Notes under the pieces: model-generated
What the model saw: only the letters and a program-made list of their open reading frames with translations
Databases searched by the model: none
Told to the model about the DNA's origin: nothing
Made by a program: the position numbers and the translations under genes
In this document: positions 32,013 to 39,020 of the stretch, in pieces
Layout of the letters: each line of letters begins with the position of its first letter
How positions within the stretch are numbered: the first letter of the stretch is position 1
Source of the DNA: Bacteroidaceae bacterium
Lineage (GTDB): Bacteria; Bacteroidota; Bacteroidia; Bacteroidales; Barnesiellaceae_A
Direction of reading: 5' to 3'
DNA length: 39,020 bases
Assembly (NCBI GenBank): GCA_017935645.1
Contig: JAGBHF010000002.1
Span: 1-39,020 of the forward strand

Positions 32013-33238
32013 ATAAGAAGATAACAATGTCGGAGTTGGTGGATATACTGGCTCTGAAACATGGTGGAACGAAGCGTGAGGTCGAGAACTTCTTGAAAGA
32101 GTTGATGTCGTTGATGACCGAGACCATTTCATCGGGCGAAACGCTCCGCATCAATGGACTCGGAGTATTCAAGCCGGTATGGGTCGAGGAGCGTGCGAGT
32201 GTCAATGTGCAGACAGGTGAGCCTACTATTATCCCCGGTCACTACAAGCTTACTTTTACTCCCGCCAAGTCGGTTCGCGAGGCGGTCAATGAGCCATTTG
32301 CGTGTTTCTGTGTCGAGGAGTTACCCGACGATGCTCCGTTGGTGTCGGATGTGCGCGATGTCGATGAAATGGGCCAAGATGCCGGCGATGACGATACCGA
32401 AGTGTGTGATGCCGATACAATTTCGGTTGAGCAAGCCGTAGGAACTCCGGTCGAGCAGGAGCAAGAGACGGCACACGAGATTGTACCCATAATGCCCGAG
32501 CCTATATCCGAGGCCGAAGCCCCCCTTTCCATCGAAAAAGATACAGCTGACAGTAACCCGATAGTTGAAGATGCCGACGATCTTGTTGAGGTAGATGAGG
32601 TGGAGGGTATTGAAGATTCCGATGAAACTCCTGCGTCGCCTGCCGAAGTCGATGAGGCTGCACAAGATGATGCCCCGGCTCCTCTTGAAGTGCAACAATC
32701 ACCTGCTGTCGACACCCATGAGAGCCTGTCAAAGGCCTACCGCAAAGGTATATGGATAGGTGTGGCTGTGAGTATGGTGGTGTTTGTGCTTGCCATGGTG
32801 GCGTTGTATTTTTGTTTCCCGCAGTGGGTTATGCCCCTATTGGGCGAAGATGCGCCCGACGATTTGTCACAAATTGTTACCGATACAATTGTAGAGCCAT
32901 GCGATACCACACTTCTTGTTGCACCTGATAGTATTGCTGTAGATACGGTTACGATGTATACCGAGCCACAACAACTCGTTGCTCCGGTTGTTGTCGACAC
33001 CATTCGCCGAGGTGTATTTCTTACCAATATTTCTTATAAATATTATGGTCACAAAGCCTTCTGGGTGTATATCTACGAAGAGAACAGCCACATTATATCC
33101 AACCCCGATAATGTGCCCGTTGGTACAGTGATAACCATCCCCGCTGCCGAAAAATATGGTATCGATGCAAACGATACAACGGCCATAAACGTTGCTTTAG
33201 AGAAGGCCGACACTATCAAGCAACGAATGAAGCGATAG
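32009..33238 (+). CDS. Membrane-anchored HU-domain protein with periplasmic LysM domain
   Basis: A 409-residue protein with three parts. Residues 1-95 are an HU/IHF domain (helical body; LRINGLGVFKPV, then a shortened beta-arm with NVQTGEP). Residues about 100-240 are a strongly acidic, low-complexity linker rich in Glu, Asp, Val, Ala and Pro. A single transmembrane segment covers about 247-270 (GIWIGVAVSMVVFVLAM), preceded by KAYRK, so the HU domain should face the cytoplasm by the positive-inside rule. The outer part (271-409) ends in a LysM domain at about 335-379 (ISYKYYGHKAFWVYIYEEN, NPDNVPVGTVITIP). It could tether DNA to peptidoglycan across the inner membrane; this is inference. Translationally coupled to the small HU gene. 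Confidence 0.88.
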   Translation: MNKKITMSELVDILALKHGGTKREVENFLKELMSLMTETISSGETLRINGLGVFKPVWVEERASVNVQTGEPTIIPGHYKLTFTPAKSVREAVNEPFACFCVEELPDDAPLVSDVRDVDEMGQDAGDDDTEVCDADTISVEQAVGTPVEQEQETAHEIVPIMPEPISEAEAPLSIEKDTADSNPIVEDADDLVEVDEVEGIEDSDETPASPAEVDEAAQDDAPAPLEVQQSPAVDTHESLSKAYRKGIWIGVAVSMVVFVLAMVALYFCFPQWVMPLLGEDAPDDLSQIVTDTIVEPCDTTLLVAPDSIAVDTVTMYTEPQQLVAPVVVDTIRRGVFLTNISYKYYGHKAFWVYIYEENSHIISNPDNVPVGTVITIPAAEKYGIDANDTTAINVALEKADTIKQRMKR

Positions 33239-33278
33239 GAGATGTTGTAGAAAGTGCGTCGTTTAAATATTTTTAATT

Positions 33279-33296
33279 AACAAATCGTTGTTTTTT
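33279..33296 (+). terminator. Weak AT-rich terminator after the HU-LysM gene
   Basis: A 5-bp stem aacaa/ttgtt with a four-base loop, then further Ts. Low stability; may not act alone. Confidence 0.3.
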
Positions 33297-33331
33297 AACA
33301 AATGTCCACGCGATAGCACCTTATATATATT

Positions 33332-33341
33332 TACCTTTGCA
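33332..33341 (+). promoter_or_regulatory. -7 box of the moxR-bat operon
   Basis: tacctttgca is an exact TAnnTTTGnA match 42 bases before the moxR start. No other promoter is obvious until the end of the window, so it probably drives the whole bat operon. Confidence 0.7.
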
Positions 33342-33383
33342 CGGTAATTAATATTGCTAATAATAACATTAAAATAATAAGAT

Positions 33384-34379
33384 ATGAGTGAAACAGTCGA
33401 TATCAGACAATTGAATGAACTTATAGCCGGTAAAAGTACGTTTATCAATACCATTACAATGGGTATGGATCGTATTATCGTTGGTCAAAAACACTTGGTA
33501 GACTCTCTGTTGATTGGTTTGTTGTCAAACGGTCACATCTTGCTCGAGGGTGTTCCCGGTCTTGCAAAAACTTTGGCCATCAAAACATTGGCTTCGCTTA
33601 TAGATGCTAAATATAATCGTATTCAGTTTACACCCGACTTGTTGCCTGCCGACGTTGTAGGTACTATGGTATATAGCCAATCGAAGGAGCAATTCCAAAT
33701 CAAGCGCGGTCCTATCTTTGCCAACTTTATCTTGGCCGATGAGATAAACCGTGCGCCTGCCAAGGTACAAAGTGCATTGCTCGAGGCTATGCAGGAGCGT
33801 CAAGTTACTATTGGCGAGAAAACATTCAAGCTCGACGACCCCTTCCTTGTATTGGCTACTCAGAACCCCATTGAGCAAGAGGGTACATATCCCTTGCCCG
33901 AGGCACAAGTCGACCGTTTTATGCTCAAGGTAGTGATAGGCTATCCCAAGAAAGAGGAGGAGCGTGAGATTATTCGTCGCAACATCGACAACCTCTTTGA
34001 GGAGGTGCGTCCTGTGCTCACACCTGCCGACATTATCGAGGCCCGCGAGATTGTGCGCAAGGTATATATCGATGAGAAAATTGAGCGTTATATTGTCGAC
34101 ATCGTTTTTGCTACTCGTTTCCCCGAGGAGTATGGCATGCGCGACCTCAAGAATATGATTTCTTTCGGTGCTTCACCTCGTGCATCTATCAACTTGGCTT
34201 TGGCGGCTCGTGCTTATGCCTTCTTGAAGATGCGTGGTTATGTTATACCCGAGGATGTTCGTGCTGTGTGTCATGATGTATTGCGTCACCGCATCGGACT
34301 CAGCTATGAGGCTGAGGCCAACAATATGACTGCCGAAGAGATTATCAGCGAAATTCTCAATCGTGTTGAAGTGCCCTGA
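33384..34379 (+). CDS. moxR: MoxR-type AAA+ ATPase
   Basis: A 331-residue cytoplasmic ATPase believed to act as a chaperone or activator with VWA-domain partners. Walker A is GVPGLAKT (about residues 56-63), Walker B is ILADEINRAP, and the sensor segment reads ATQNPIEQEGTYPLPEAQVDRF, a MoxR hallmark. It leads a compact series: DUF58 37 bases downstream, then a BatD-like protein, batA, batB, batC. Client is unknown. Confidence 0.93.
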   Translation: MSETVDIRQLNELIAGKSTFINTITMGMDRIIVGQKHLVDSLLIGLLSNGHILLEGVPGLAKTLAIKTLASLIDAKYNRIQFTPDLLPADVVGTMVYSQSKEQFQIKRGPIFANFILADEINRAPAKVQSALLEAMQERQVTIGEKTFKLDDPFLVLATQNPIEQEGTYPLPEAQVDRFMLKVVIGYPKKEEEREIIRRNIDNLFEEVRPVLTPADIIEAREIVRKVYIDEKIERYIVDIVFATRFPEEYGMRDLKNMISFGASPRASINLALAARAYAFLKMRGYVIPEDVRAVCHDVLRHRIGLSYEAEANNMTAEEIISEILNRVEVP

Positions 34380-34416
34380 TAAGTCACTCATTCATTAATC
34401 ATACTGAGTAGAGTGT

Positions 34417-35286
34417 ATGGAAAATAGCGAATTGCTCAAGAAAGTACGCCACATCGAGATAAAGACGCGCGGACTCTCGCGTAACATCTTTGCCGGTCAG
34501 TACCACTCGGCCTTCAAGGGGCGTGGTATGGCCTTCTCGGAGGTGCGTGAATATCAGTATGGCGATGATGTGCGTGATATAGATTGGAATGTGACTGCTC
34601 GTCACAACAAACCCTATATCAAGGTCTTTGAGGAGGAACGCGAGCTCACGGTGATGTTGCTGGTCGATATGTCGGCAAGTCGCAACTTTGGTGCTGTGGG
34701 TAGCATGAAGCGCGATATGATGATTGAGATTGCCGCTACTCTTGCTTTCTCGGCAATACAGAATAATGACAAGATTGGTGTCTTGTTCTTTACCGATAAA
34801 ATCGAGAAATTCATACCCCCCAAGAAGGGTAAAAAGCACATCCTATACATCATACGCGAACTTATTGGTTTCGAAGCCGAAGGTACGGGTACCGACCTCA
34901 AGTTGGCACTCGAATATGCTACCAATGTTATCAAACGCCGTTGTACAGCATTCCTTATCTCCGACTTTATCGCTCCACCGTCATACAACGATGCCATGCT
35001 CATTGCCAATCGTCGTCATGACGTAGTAGCATTGCAAGTGTATGATAAGCGCGAAACTGAGTTGCCCGATGTGGGCTTGATGAAGATGCGCGATGTCGAG
35101 CGTGGTACCGAGGAGTGGATCGATACATCTTCGGCACGAGTGCGTAAGGCCTATGCCGAGTGGTGGCAAAAGAGACTATCATCGGCATTGGAGATATGTC
35201 GTCGCAATGGCGTGGATATTACTTCGGTGGCTACTGATGAAGACTATGTGGTTGCGCTGATGAATCTATTCAAGAAGCGTGGCTGA
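34417..35286 (+). CDS. DUF58 protein of the Bat operon
   Basis: A 289-residue soluble protein with a VWA-like fold. The DUF58 motif YGDDVRDIDWNVTARH is at about residues 47-62; LLVDMSASRNFG (about 87-98) supplies a MIDAS-like DxSxS. It is encoded directly after moxR, as is typical of MoxR-DUF58 pairs, and is presumably a MoxR partner that helps assemble membrane-associated complexes. Confidence 0.9.
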   Translation: MENSELLKKVRHIEIKTRGLSRNIFAGQYHSAFKGRGMAFSEVREYQYGDDVRDIDWNVTARHNKPYIKVFEEERELTVMLLVDMSASRNFGAVGSMKRDMMIEIAATLAFSAIQNNDKIGVLFFTDKIEKFIPPKKGKKHILYIIRELIGFEAEGTGTDLKLALEYATNVIKRRCTAFLISDFIAPPSYNDAMLIANRRHDVVALQVYDKRETELPDVGLMKMRDVERGTEEWIDTSSARVRKAYAEWWQKRLSSALEICRRNGVDITSVATDEDYVVALMNLFKKRG

Positions 35287-35307
35287 GCTTAAATGTTATA
35301 TTTGTTT

Positions 35308-36288
35308 ATGAGAAACGTAATTCTGATAATAGTAACCCTGGCATTGTCGGCATTCTCGACAGTACGTGCCCAGCAACCTGTGGTTGTCGAGGCAGTAATG
35401 GACTCGAGTGTGTTGTGGATGGGTGAGCAAACACTCATTCACTTGTCGCTTACCCAAGACGACGATATGCAGATACTGCCTCCGCAAATAGATGTCCCCG
35501 GTGAGTTGGTTAAGGGTGTTGAGGTGGTCGACCTTACGCAACCCGACACGACTCGACTCAATAACAACCGCCTGCAAATCAAGCAAGAGGTACTTGTTAC
35601 CTCGTTCGATTCGGGATTGTACTATATACCGCCGTTCAAGTATGTCTTTGACGAGGATACATTTGCTACCGAATCGCTCAGCTTGAAGATTGTCCCGGTC
35701 GATGTGCCCGATGAAGCTACAGCTGCCGATGTTAAGGATATCAAAGATGTTGTTGCACCGCCCTTTGTGCTTTGGGATTTCGTTCCGGTGTGGCTGTTGG
35801 TACTTATTGGCGTTATAGCCTTGTTGGCTGTTGCTGCATTCTTTGCGATTAAATACCTCAAAAATCGCAAGGTCGAGGAGGAGATACCTGTCGCAAAGCG
35901 TATTCCTCCCTACGAGTTGGCTATGCAGGAGTTGCAACAATTGCGTGAGTCGAAGTTATGGCAACAAGGTCAGGAGAAACAATACTATACCCGCTTGGTC
36001 GACATCCTTCGCGAGTACATCGACAATCGCTTTGGTATCAACGCTATGGAGATGACATCATCGCAGATATTGGCTGCATTGCAACGCAATAAGGATACAA
36101 AAGAGGTTAACAAATATCTCAATGAGATACTCTCGATGGCCGATTTTGTGAAGTTTGCCAAGATGCGCCCTCTGCCCGATGATAACGAGCGCGTTATGCG
36201 TCAAGCATTTGATTTTGTTGAACTCACCCGTCCGCAACCCGAGCCTGCTCCCGCCGATGACTCCGTGGCAAAAGGTGATAATAAATAA
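35308..36288 (+). CDS. BatD/DUF4381-like membrane protein of the Bat operon
   Basis: A 326-residue protein (from ATG 35308; ATG 35293 adds five residues). A signal peptide, MRNVILIIVTLALSAFSTVRA, leads to a periplasmic beta domain of BatD type (about 25-145), then one transmembrane segment (about 155-180, WLLVLIGVIALLAVAAFFAI), then a cytoplasmic helical region (about 190-320) that resembles DUF4381. It is a genuine member of the moxR-bat operon in many Bacteroidota, where it often lacks a name. Its role is unknown; coupling MoxR/DUF58 to the VWA membrane proteins is a guess. Confidence 0.75.
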   Translation: MRNVILIIVTLALSAFSTVRAQQPVVVEAVMDSSVLWMGEQTLIHLSLTQDDDMQILPPQIDVPGELVKGVEVVDLTQPDTTRLNNNRLQIKQEVLVTSFDSGLYYIPPFKYVFDEDTFATESLSLKIVPVDVPDEATAADVKDIKDVVAPPFVLWDFVPVWLLVLIGVIALLAVAAFFAIKYLKNRKVEEEIPVAKRIPPYELAMQELQQLRESKLWQQGQEKQYYTRLVDILREYIDNRFGINAMEMTSSQILAALQRNKDTKEVNKYLNEILSMADFVKFAKMRPLPDDNERVMRQAFDFVELTRPQPEPAPADDSVAKGDNK

Positions 36289-36339
36289 TATTTCATTGTC
36301 AGGTATTAACCTTGCAACCCCCAAAAAAGTTAGTTTCAA

Positions 36340-37323
36340 ATGATATTCGATAATCCTTGGTGTCTGTTATTATTACTGTTGCTCATTCCGGCAATAGTAT
36401 GGTATATACTCAAGCACAAGAAGGCTCAGGCGGCGATGAATATTTCGTCGACCGAGGCTTTCGATAAGATGCCCCGCACCTACAAGGCTCACTTGCGCCA
36501 CGTCGTTTTTGCACTGCGACTGTTGGCTATAGCCTGTGTGATAGTTGTGTTGGCTCGTCCTATGACTACCGATAGTTGGCAGAAATCTTCGACCGAAGGT
36601 GTCGATGTTGTGGTTGCCCTCGATATTTCGGGTAGTATGTTGTCGCGCGACTTCTCGCCCAACCGTTTGGAGGCTGCCAAGAGCGTGGCGGCTCAGTTTA
36701 TTGCCGGTCGTGAGTACGACAATATTGGTTTTGTGATTTTTGCCGGTGAGGGTTTCACGATGTGTCCCATGACTACCGACCATGCCGTTTTGCTCAATCT
36801 GCTCAAGGATGTTGAGTGTGGCATGCTCATCGACGGTACTGCCGTTGGTGATGGTTTGGCTACTGCTGTCAACCGTATCAAAGATGGCCCTGCCAAGTCC
36901 AAGACGATAATCTTGCTCACAGACGGTACAAACAATGCCGGTGTGGTCGACCCCATTACCGCCGCCGAGATAGCTCGCAGTTATGGCATCCGCATCTATA
37001 CAATTGGTGTAGGTACAAAGGGTATGGCTCAATCGCCTGTCATGACTCCATATGGTATTCGTTACCAAAGCATGCCCGTAGAGATTGACGAAGACAAGTT
37101 GCGTCGTATAGCCTCTATCGGTGATGGTGAGTACTTCCGTGCCACCGACGAAAATGTGCTTAAGAGTGTATTTGCCGAGATTGACAAGATGGAGAAGACC
37201 AAATTGTCGGTGCAGCAATTCTCGCGTCGCGAAGAGGCTTACATGCCCTGGGCGTTGCTTGCCATGCTATTGCTGGCTATTGAGATAGGATTGCGATACA
37301 CCCTCTTGCGCAACATACCATGA
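36340..37323 (+). CDS. batA: BatA VWA-domain membrane protein
   Basis: A 327-residue inner-membrane protein: two N-terminal transmembrane segments (about 5-20 and 52-70), a von Willebrand factor A domain with MIDAS motif VALDISGSM (about 88-96), TDGTNNAG, and a third segment near the C-terminus. The family occurs in the Bacteroides aerotolerance operon, required for growth after oxygen exposure in B. fragilis. A paralogue (batB) follows after 33 bases. Confidence 0.92.
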   Translation: MIFDNPWCLLLLLLLIPAIVWYILKHKKAQAAMNISSTEAFDKMPRTYKAHLRHVVFALRLLAIACVIVVLARPMTTDSWQKSSTEGVDVVVALDISGSMLSRDFSPNRLEAAKSVAAQFIAGREYDNIGFVIFAGEGFTMCPMTTDHAVLLNLLKDVECGMLIDGTAVGDGLATAVNRIKDGPAKSKTIILLTDGTNNAGVVDPITAAEIARSYGIRIYTIGVGTKGMAQSPVMTPYGIRYQSMPVEIDEDKLRRIASIGDGEYFRATDENVLKSVFAEIDKMEKTKLSVQQFSRREEAYMPWALLAMLLLAIEIGLRYTLLRNIP

Positions 37324-37356
37324 TTGTTTAATCTGTAAGTGAAAGGATAACAAGAT

Positions 37357-38388
37357 ATGTTCCGTTTTGCACAACCTTTATTCCTCTATTTGTTACTTCT
37401 TGTGCCACTTATGTGGGCACTATATCTATATGCGCGACATCGTCGTCGTCGCAATCTGGCGCTTTTTGGTAAGGTAGCTTACTTGCAAGAGTTGGCTCCC
37501 GAGGTATCACGTTGGCGACCTCTTGTCAAGATGATTTTGCAGTCGTTGGCATTTGCCATTGTGGTTTTCATCCTCGCTCGCCCGCAGTTTGGTACAAAAC
37601 TTGAGACTGTCAAGACCGAAGGTGTAGAGATTGTCGTTGCTCTCGACGTATCTAATTCGATGTTGGCTCGCGACATCAATCCCTCGCGCCTTGATAAGGC
37701 CAAGATGATGTTGTCGAAATTGGTCGATGACCTTGAAAACGATAAAGTAGGTCTTGTGGTTTTTGCCGGTGATGCCTATACACAGTTGCCCATTACCACC
37801 GACTATGTCTCGGCCAAGATGTTCCTCAACTCTATCGATACCAAGATGGTTCCTACCCAAGGTACTGCCATAGGACAGGCCATAAAAATTGCCATGAACT
37901 CATTCTCGCCCGAGAGTACTGCCGAACAAGCCATTATTGTTATTACCGATGGTGAGAATCATGAGGATGATGCCACCGAAGCGGCTCGTATGGCTGCCGA
38001 GAAAGGGGTAAAGGTGAGTGTGGTTGGTATAGGTTCTTCAAAGGGTGCTCCCATACCCATATCGGGTAGCTCCAACAATTTTATGAAAGATGCCGAGGGT
38101 AAAACCGTCATTACCAAACTCAATGAAACCATGGCACAGGAGGTAGCTCAAGCCGGCGAGGGTATATATGTACGTGCCGATAATACCAATGGTGCTCTGC
38201 AAGCACTTATCAATGAGGTGCGTACGATGAAGTCTGCTGAGTTTGAGCGCAAAACATATTCGGAGTACAACGAGCAATTCCCCGGCTTGGCTTGGATTGC
38301 TCTTGTTCTGCTTCTTGTCGATGCCTTCTTGCTCGAGCGTAAGTATGGCTGGATTAGCAGTATCCATATTTTTAATAAGAAAAAGTAA
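37357..38388 (+). CDS. batB: BatB VWA-domain membrane protein
   Basis: A 343-residue paralogue of BatA: two N-terminal transmembrane segments, a VWA domain with VALDVSNSM, a TDGENHEDDA motif and a C-terminal transmembrane segment (ALVLLLVDAFLL). It likely pairs with BatA at the inner membrane. It is followed by batC after 6 bases, indicating co-translation. Confidence 0.92.
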   Translation: MFRFAQPLFLYLLLLVPLMWALYLYARHRRRRNLALFGKVAYLQELAPEVSRWRPLVKMILQSLAFAIVVFILARPQFGTKLETVKTEGVEIVVALDVSNSMLARDINPSRLDKAKMMLSKLVDDLENDKVGLVVFAGDAYTQLPITTDYVSAKMFLNSIDTKMVPTQGTAIGQAIKIAMNSFSPESTAEQAIIVITDGENHEDDATEAARMAAEKGVKVSVVGIGSSKGAPIPISGSSNNFMKDAEGKTVITKLNETMAQEVAQAGEGIYVRADNTNGALQALINEVRTMKSAEFERKTYSEYNEQFPGLAWIALVLLLVDAFLLERKYGWISSIHIFNKKK

Positions 38389-38394
38389 CTCCTT

Positions 38395-39020
38395 ATGATA
38401 AGTATGAATAGTATCAAATATATGCTTGTGGCATTGGTAACAATGCTTGCTGTGAATGTTGTGGCGCAAACTCCCTCATTGGCCGACAAGCACAAAGCCC
38501 AAGCCGAGAAGTTGGCTGAACAGCACACTGCCGACAACCAAGATGCCGAACAACCCGTAGCCGATAAGCCTGCCAAGTATAGCCCTAAATCGTCGCGCAA
38601 TAGCGTGCGTAGCGGCAACAAGCAATACAAGGACGAGAAGTATCTCGAAAGTGAGATCGACTATCGTCGTGCTGTCGATTCCGATCCCGAATCGGCTACC
38701 GCATCCTACAACTTGGGCAACTCTCTTTATCGTCAGGAGAAATATGATGAGGCGGCCAAGTGCTTCGATAATGCCACAAACATGACTGATGATAAGGCTT
38801 TACAGTCGCAAGCCTATCACAACATGGGTAATCTCCTCATGCAAAAACAACAATACGGCGAGGCTATTGAGGCGTATAAGAACTCATTGCGACTCAATCC
38901 CGGCGATGTCGATACTCGTTATAACTTGCGTTTGGCTCAAAAACTGTTGCAACAACAGGAACAGCAACAAGAACAACAGCAAGACCAGCAAGAGCAGGAG
39001 CAAGAACAACAACAACAGGA
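38395..39020 (+). CDS. batC: BatC TPR-repeat protein, partial (3' end beyond window)
   Basis: An open frame of 208 codons that runs off the right edge. ATG 38395, or ATG 38404, precedes a signal peptide (hydrophobic MLVALVTMLAVNVVAQ). TPR repeats follow (YNLGNSLYRQEKYDEAAKCF, YHNMGNLLMQKQQYGEAIEAY, residues about 100-180). The last visible stretch is strongly Gln/Glu rich (QQQEQQQ-type), as in BatC proteins of Bacteroidota. It is probably periplasmic and binds BatA/BatB. batD and batE would be expected beyond the window. Confidence 0.85.
   Translation, partial: MISMNSIKYMLVALVTMLAVNVVAQTPSLADKHKAQAEKLAEQHTADNQDAEQPVADKPAKYSPKSSRNSVRSGNKQYKDEKYLESEIDYRRAVDSDPESATASYNLGNSLYRQEKYDEAAKCFDNATNMTDDKALQSQAYHNMGNLLMQKQQYGEAIEAYKNSLRLNPGDVDTRYNLRLAQKLLQQQEQQQEQQQDQQEQEQEQQQQ

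Noticed and set aside
39000..39020. Glutamine-codon run as a tandem DNA repeat
   Set aside because: It is the in-frame Gln/Glu-rich coding tail of batC, and the codons vary (caa, cag, gag).

Overview
The window looks like a chromosomal segment of a Bacteroidales bacterium (phylum Bacteroidota). The signs are four proteins with C-terminal type IX secretion (T9SS) sorting domains, a complete-looking moxR/DUF58/Bat (Bacteroides aerotolerance) operon start, a GH84 hexosaminidase, an Hc1-type histone-like small protein, and several promoters matching the Bacteroidota -7 consensus TAnnTTTGnA, some with a TTTG -33 box 19-20 bases upstream. Shine-Dalgarno sequences are mostly absent, as is usual for the phylum; clpB is an exception. 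Genus cannot be fixed from the sequence alone. I see no rRNA, tRNA, CRISPR array, insertion sequence or phage gene.

Layout. (1) 204-11915: four large secreted proteins on the + strand: a YD-repeat/Fn3 protein, an Omp28-like protein with a CxxC thioredoxin-type motif, and two paralogous propeller/Fn3/jelly-roll-like proteins. The first three may be co-transcribed and end at a strong terminator; the fourth is separate. (2) 12081-14573: DUF2148 ferredoxin-like protein, agmatine deiminase and N-carbamoylputrescine amidase, i.e. agmatine to putrescine. (3) 14662-15267 (minus): a YiiX-like lipoprotein whose expected catalytic cysteine is alanine. (4) 15502-18090: ClpB. (5) 18570-24426: dxr, rseP-like site-2 protease, RlmI-like rRNA methyltransferase and an M49 dipeptidyl peptidase III lipoprotein. 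(6) 24569-27052: GH84 hexosaminidase with a C-terminal carbohydrate-binding-like domain. (7) 27144-27887 (minus): CpsB/YwqE-type PHP tyrosine phosphatase, divergent from (8) ribosomal protein L31 type B, followed by a BASS-like permease, an Hc1 histone-like protein of 58 residues, a DUF695 protein and a MalY/PatB C-S lyase. (9) 31725-33238: a small HU protein overlapping by 4 bases a second gene that encodes HU, an acidic linker, one membrane span and a LysM domain. (10) 33384-window end: moxR, DUF58, a BatD/DUF4381-like membrane protein, batA, batB and a batC cut by the window edge.

The most unusual items are the membrane-anchored HU-LysM protein, which could physically link nucleoid and cell wall; the cluster of T9SS cargo with a duplicated propeller protein whose two copies differ in codon preference; the YiiX-like protein lacking its nucleophile; and a possible small transcript in the clpB-dxr gap. 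Most other genes are conserved housekeeping functions.
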